From: Candidatus Anaerostipes excrementavium
GTDB lineage: Bacteria > Bacillota > Clostridia > Lachnospirales > Lachnospiraceae
Length of the DNA: 64,000 nt
Direction of reading: 5' to 3'
NCBI GenBank assembly: GCA_019114985.1
Contig: DXEM01000039.1
Span: 1 to 64,000, forward strand
The stretch's first letter is position 1; the number at the start of each line of letters is the position of its first letter. Shown here one piece after another: positions 60,426-64,000 of the stretch. The notes beneath the pieces were generated by a model, which did no database searches, had not been told where the DNA came from, and saw only the letters and a list, made by a program, of their open reading frames with translations. Both the position numbers and the translations under genes were made by a program.

Positions 60426-61028
60426 TTATATTTTTTTCTGCTGCTTCTCTTTTCCATATATATGAAGCAATTTTTTCCCAATGACAACTGTTGTTACCAA
60501 AGTTGTAAATAGGCTTTCTTTCATTGCGATAAAAATACTTTCCGCTTTCTCTTCTTCACTTACAGCACATACCACCTCCGGTATATGCCATAATTCATCC
60601 AACGTTAATGCCATCAGCTGTCGATTCCAGCAGCAGTCAACAGTTTTTCCGGATTCATCAAAGTAATTGTAAGAAATATCCCCTTTGATACGCTCTTTGA
60701 TTTCATCATCATTTTTATCAAGTCCATGGAGATAGGATTCTTTCAATTCAAAATACTGCAGAGAACTTCCGATTCCCACAATTGCAATATCCGCTTTCCT
60801 GGCTTTTTCCAGTACATCCCTGATGAAAAACTGTTTCATCAGCATATCTCTCGCTTCCTGGCTGTCTACAACGATCGGCGCATGCAGCTGAACGCTCCCA
60901 GCTCCGCAATGATGGGCAAAATACTCACAGACTGTATTAGCCTGAACCTCCCATCGCTCTTCTCCCAATCCTCCGGACATTGGTACAAAAACGAGATTAG
61001 AAAAAGGCGCTGCAGATGAAAAATTCAC
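60426..61028 (-). pseudogene. SorC/DeoR-type sugar-binding regulator, N-terminally truncated
   Basis: 200 codons covering the distal two-thirds of a SorC-family effector domain (LVFVPMSGGLGEERWEVQANTV, IAIVGIGSSLQYFELKESYL, LDELWHIPEVVCAVSEEEK). Full-length proteins are about 310-320 residues with an HTH at the N-terminus. Here the frame begins with a GTG at 61028 just after an in-frame TAA, so the HTH and first part of the effector domain are absent. The terminator is still present. It is likely a casualty of the adjacent insertion. Confidence 0.78.
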
Positions 61029-61113
61029 TGCAATTTAGACATAAAAACGGAGCTGCTGCTCCAGTAGATGATTTACCTACTTTTGCGACAGCCCCTGTCC
61101 CTATAAATATTTA

Positions 61114-61860
61114 TTATCTAAAAGTTTCTTTCAATACCTGCACCACTTCGTAATTGTTTAAACCATACATTTTCAATAAATTACTATCAAATGGTTCCTG
61201 CTCCAAAGAGTCAATAAAATGGTGTATATCTTTTTCTACCGCTTCAGGCAAATTCTCTACTTTTTCCAACATAAGTTCAGCACTAATGCGCAAGATATCT
61301 TTCTTATGTTTCTTAATATTATTAGAATCAATCATTTCTCCAACTTTTTTACGTTTCTTTAAATCAAAGTATGCTTTTGCCTTAAACAAGATAAGATATT
61401 CCGGTCTAAGAACTGATAAACTGTTTTTTACAACCTTTCCTTCCAAAAGAACTTTATAATAATCATCGTCAAGAAGAATAGCTGATAAACTAGATATTCC
61501 ATCATCAATATGAATTGGTGTAATTCCTTCTGCATTTTTTAGTTCAAAATCTGTTCGGCAAAATAACTCTATCATTTTAGGAAAAGAATCATTTTCCGGC
61601 TTATCAAACCTATAAAATTGTGGTTTTCCGCCATTTGTTACTTTATTTCTATATTTTCCCGCCAGTATAAATTCCCAAAACTTTTCTCCAAACTGTGGTG
61701 TCAATGCTTCAATAAGCAGAACCATGTCCAAATCTCTTGTTGCTCTGAAATTCACTTCATTACTTTCGAATATAATATCACAAGCAGCTCCACCAATCAG
61801 AACATACTGATCTTTATATTCTGCAAAAAAATCTCTAAAAATATCTAATCCTTTGACCAT
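61114..61860 (-). CDS. nucleotidyltransferase-like protein (AbiEii-type, toxin candidate)
   Basis: A 248-residue protein. VLIGGAACDIIFES followed by RATRDLDMVL has the GG...DxD layout of the nucleotidyltransferase fold used by AbiEii-type toxins. The rest is mostly helical (ILFKAKAYFDLKKRKKVG is typical of the family). The start overlaps the upstream winged-helix gene by 16 nt. In type IV toxin-antitoxin systems the transferase modifies tRNA and the partner represses the operon. That role is inferred. Confidence 0.68.
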   Translation of the reverse strand: MVKGLDIFRDFFAEYKDQYVLIGGAACDIIFESNEVNFRATRDLDMVLLIEALTPQFGEKFWEFILAGKYRNKVTNGGKPQFYRFDKPENDSFPKMIELFCRTDFELKNAEGITPIHIDDGISSLSAILLDDDYYKVLLEGKVVKNSLSVLRPEYLILFKAKAYFDLKKRKKVGEMIDSNNIKKHKKDILRISAELMLEKVENLPEAVEKDIHHFIDSLEQEPFDSNLLKMYGLNNYEVVQVLKETFR

Positions 61861-62804
61861 ACGTACTCCTCTAACATTCCCTCCACCGAAATGCTTACTC
61901 TTTCGTCATTCTTTTCAACATCTGTCAACGATAATGCTACACTTAATGGATCCTCCATATTATTACCGTCGAAATCAATAAAATAGCCCAGTTCTAAAAC
62001 AACACAACCTATTTCTTCTGTCGCCCTAGCTTGTCTCATATTTTTCACTCCACTATCTTTTATCTCTTTTTTCGTTACCGCATAGGTAGGATACCGATTA
62101 TCTGATAAAAGTGAATACTCACATAATGCTGAGATTCCAGCTTTTCTATCTAGCTGGATATCTTCACTGAGTATATATCTTCGAATCACCGGACTCCTTA
62201 AAATAGTTACCGTTTGATTCCAGAACTGTCTCAAGTCATCAGGAACACAAATCACTCGCGATTTCCCTTTCATCCTCAAAACATCAATATTTAGATATTC
62301 CAGTTCATCGAAACATCTGCTTGCTGACATTCTGCTTACACCTAGCTTTTCTGCCGCCTCAGATACTTTTATTTCATCCCATTTTTCATAAATTGCAGTA
62401 AATAACAATTTCTGTGTCAAATAAGAAATAAGATGGACTGGCGCTATATCTCTTTCATTTGTATTCGTAAGGAAATAGCCAATAAAAGGGAGATACACCT
62501 GCTTTTCTTTTATCACAAAAGGAATTCCCTCTTCTATCAATCTTTCCTTTCTGTAAAATGTTGTATTATTAAAAAAAATAGCACAATTTAAATTGAACGC
62601 TTTTTCCACTTTCCCTCTATCTTTTCTAAGCATTACCAGACCTATTTCGCTTTTTGGACTCATTGCAATCCACAGCAAACCATTGGTTTCAACATTATAT
62701 ATAGTATATCTTCCTCGAAACGCCAACGGAAGTTTCTCAAAAATCTCTGTATTTTCCTCGATATTTACTTTCTGTCTCAATATTTTTTCTAAAAAATCTT
62801 TCAT
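61845..62804 (-). CDS. winged-helix regulator/antitoxin candidate
   Basis: A 319-residue protein. A middle helix-turn-helix (about 155-185: VSEAAEKLGVSRMSASRCFDEL) is flanked by a beta-rich N-terminal domain and a C-terminal domain of about 120 residues that includes CEYSLLSDNRYPTYAVTKKE. It is probably the cognate of the nucleotidyltransferase, similar in plan to AbiEi-type antitoxins though longer. The ATG at 62804, with GGTGA upstream, is chosen over 62816. A 13-bp palindrome lies 14 bp upstream. Confidence 0.66.
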   Translation of the reverse strand: MKDFLEKILRQKVNIEENTEIFEKLPLAFRGRYTIYNVETNGLLWIAMSPKSEIGLVMLRKDRGKVEKAFNLNCAIFFNNTTFYRKERLIEEGIPFVIKEKQVYLPFIGYFLTNTNERDIAPVHLISYLTQKLLFTAIYEKWDEIKVSEAAEKLGVSRMSASRCFDELEYLNIDVLRMKGKSRVICVPDDLRQFWNQTVTILRSPVIRRYILSEDIQLDRKAGISALCEYSLLSDNRYPTYAVTKKEIKDSGVKNMRQARATEEIGCVVLELGYFIDFDGNNMEDPLSVALSLTDVEKNDERVSISVEGMLEEYVWSKD

Positions 62805-62817
62805 CACAATCACCATT

Positions 62818-62852
62818 TTATAAATGTAACTTATTTTATGTTACATTTATAA
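62818..62852. promoter_or_regulatory. 13-bp palindromic operator
   Basis: TTATAAATGTAAC (62818-62830) and GTTACATTTATAA (62840-62852) are a perfect inverted repeat around a 9-bp AT-rich centre, between the promoter and the first gene. Autorepression by the encoded winged-helix protein is inferred. Confidence 0.7.
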
Positions 62853-62879
62853 ATTATCACAGAAATTTTGCTATTACAA
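62851..62879 (-). promoter_or_regulatory. promoter of the winged-helix/nucleotidyltransferase pair
   Basis: Minus-strand TTGTAA (62874-62879) and TAATTT (62851-62856) with a 17-bp spacer; the likely start falls in the operator arm. Confidence 0.55.
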
Positions 62880-62907
62880 GTTAAAATTAAAAAATGAAAA
62901 AGAAAAA

Positions 62908-62947
62908 AATCCCTGAAAGATCCAGAAACTCTGAATCTAACGGGATT
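62908..62947 (-). terminator. terminator of aroE
   Basis: On the minus strand AATCCC and AGATTCAGA pair with TCTGGATCT and GGGATT (one G:T) followed by a T-run of seven, about 24 bp after the aroE stop. Confidence 0.75.
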
Positions 62948-62970
62948 CTTCTTTTTTATATCTTTCTTTT

Positions 62971-63846
62971 TTATGCCTCACTGAAGAATTTTTCTTTTAC
63001 TTCTTCTGCCGGCATATCTTTTCCGGTAAATAACTTAAACGCTGCAACCCCCTGCCATAACAGCATTCCGTTTCCAGGAACAACTGTACATCCATGTTCT
63101 TTTGCTTCCCGCAAAAGCCTGGTTTCTTTTGGATTATATACGACATCTGCAACAACTAATCCCTCATGGAACAGGCTTGGATCATTGATGACAGAAGTAT
63201 CTTCCCTCGGCTTCATGCCAAGGAGAGTTCCATTGACCAAAATATCCGCTGCATCAATTTTCTCACGCATTACATCTTTTGCATCCAGATCATATAATTC
63301 CACCTGGCATGCAGGTACTTTTTCCTGAATCTTCTCTACCATCTTTTCTGCTTTTTCAAAAAATCCATCTCTCGGATTGAAGATCGTAATCGATTTTGCG
63401 CCGTCCAGTGCGCACTGAACCTGAATGGCTGTGGCTGCGCCTCCTGCGCCAAAAATAGCAATATCTTTTCCTTCGACTTCCACCCCATGATCTTTTAAAT
63501 TGGCAACGAAGCCTTCTCCATCTGTGATGTGTCCGTATAATTTCCCATCTCGATTCACGATTGTATTGACTGCTCCAATCAGCTGAGACGCTGGTGATAA
63601 CTCATCCATATTTTGTGCAGCAGCTGTTTTACAAGGCATCGTCACATTACATCCTTGAATATTTAAAAGGCGCATGGCTTTGATAAATTCCGGCACCTGG
63701 TCTTCTTTGATATCAAAAGCAAGATATGCCCCATCGATTCCACATGCCTGGAATCCATAATTCTGCATAGCCGGTGAACCTGAATGTCCTACCGGTGACC
63801 CAATTAATCCATATAATTTTGTTGTTCCTGTAATTCTCTTCTCCAC
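62971..63846 (-). CDS. aroE: shikimate dehydrogenase
   Basis: A 291-residue enzyme reducing 3-dehydroshikimate with NADPH. Shikimate site: YGLIGSPVGHSGSPAMQN and CNVTMPCKTAAAQNMDEL (catalytic Lys). Nucleotide site: AIFGAGGAATAIQVQ. GMLLWQGVAAFKLFTG is C-terminal. The GTG at 63846 is chosen: AGGAGAT lies just upstream inside the end of glpK, and the ATG at 63873 has no RBS. It may be a quinate/shikimate-type paralogue; no other aro genes are adjacent. Confidence 0.92.
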   Translation of the reverse strand: MEKRITGTTKLYGLIGSPVGHSGSPAMQNYGFQACGIDGAYLAFDIKEDQVPEFIKAMRLLNIQGCNVTMPCKTAAAQNMDELSPASQLIGAVNTIVNRDGKLYGHITDGEGFVANLKDHGVEVEGKDIAIFGAGGAATAIQVQCALDGAKSITIFNPRDGFFEKAEKMVEKIQEKVPACQVELYDLDAKDVMREKIDAADILVNGTLLGMKPREDTSVINDPSLFHEGLVVADVVYNPKETRLLREAKEHGCTVVPGNGMLLWQGVAAFKLFTGKDMPAEEVKEKFFSEA

Positions 63847-63857
63847 GTTAGTATCTC

Positions 63858-64000
63858 CTATTCTTTGTCCCATAACAAGCTTCTTTTTACTGCCTTTTTC
63901 CAGCCGGAAACCTTTTTCTGCCGTAATTCTTCTTCCATATCCGGCTCAAAAATACGGTCTAATTTCCAGTTTTCTTTTATCTCCTCTTGATCTTTCCAAT
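63858..64000 (-). CDS. glpK: glycerol kinase, C-terminal end (runs off right edge)
   Basis: About 46 codons ending at TAG 63858-63860. EIKENWKLDRIFEPDMEEELRQK followed by GWKKAVKRSLLW is the conserved end of glycerol kinase. The gene continues beyond the window. Its end overlaps the RBS region of aroE, so the two may be co-transcribed. Confidence 0.78.
   Translation of the reverse strand, partial: WKDQEEIKENWKLDRIFEPDMEEELRQKKVSGWKKAVKRSLLWDKE

Overview
The window looks like a Lachnospiraceae-type spore-forming Clostridia chromosome. This rests on spoIVA, a Gram-positive rpoD/dnaG/recU/uppP complement, a T-box leader and a Gram-positive housekeeping block at moderate GC. Positions 1 to about 23.9 kb are accessory DNA; from 24 kb rightward the sequence is ordinary chromosome, nearly all on the minus strand, with a small accessory patch at 60.4-62.9 kb.

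Left accessory region. A Tn4451/TnpX-like integrative mobilizable element (IME) occupies most of about 2.7-15.44 kb and may extend off the left edge. From its right end, reading leftward, it carries a large serine recombinase, tnpV, a lower-GC redox cargo (LysR regulator, FMN reductase, SDR, flavodoxin lipoprotein), four tandem sigma-like genes, a DUF3847 gene, an oriT with a recognisable MOBQ nic core, a MobA/MobL relaxase, two small Cys-rich proteins, a replication initiator, a DnaC-like helicase loader and tnpW. To its left, on the plus strand, are an AbrB/PIN toxin-antitoxin pair, an AAA ATPase with a frameshifted Toprim-like partner, and the end of an RloB-like gene.

The IME has split a virD4 coupling-protein gene. 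Its N-terminal part, with the upstream genes pcfB, a DUF7768-like gene, rep, several unknown genes and parB, forms the remnant of a Tn1549-type ICE at 15.4-20.7 kb. Three ICE genes carry in-frame TAG codons and one also has a frameshift, so the ICE looks dead. It is followed by a sirtuin (SirTM)/zinc-macrodomain/HTH cluster with a truncated second macrodomain gene (20.8-23.3 kb).

Core region. An alcohol dehydrogenase with repeated operator-like sequences; a queuosine precursor operon (queD-queE-folE-queC) behind a riboswitch-like leader; an ArsC-type reductase; a fructose PTS; an AGCS symporter; ccdA; a tryptophan ABC transporter (trpXYZ) behind a T-box with a UGG specifier; a SleB-like hydrolase; an amino-sugar operon (nanE-rpiR-nagB-nagA); RNase P RNA; then a long housekeeping run (nucleoside kinase, nif3-like, trmK, rpoD, dnaG, dgt, a sigma-like protein lacking region 4, uppP, rpoZ, gmk, yicC, recU, rluA, SDR, HAD, rsuA, rsmF-like, RelQ-like synthetase, fabH, spoIVA).

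At the right end a winged-helix/nucleotidyltransferase pair behind a 13-bp palindrome lies next to a SorC gene that has lost its DNA-binding half, followed by aroE and the end of glpK. No rRNA, tRNA or CRISPR array was seen.
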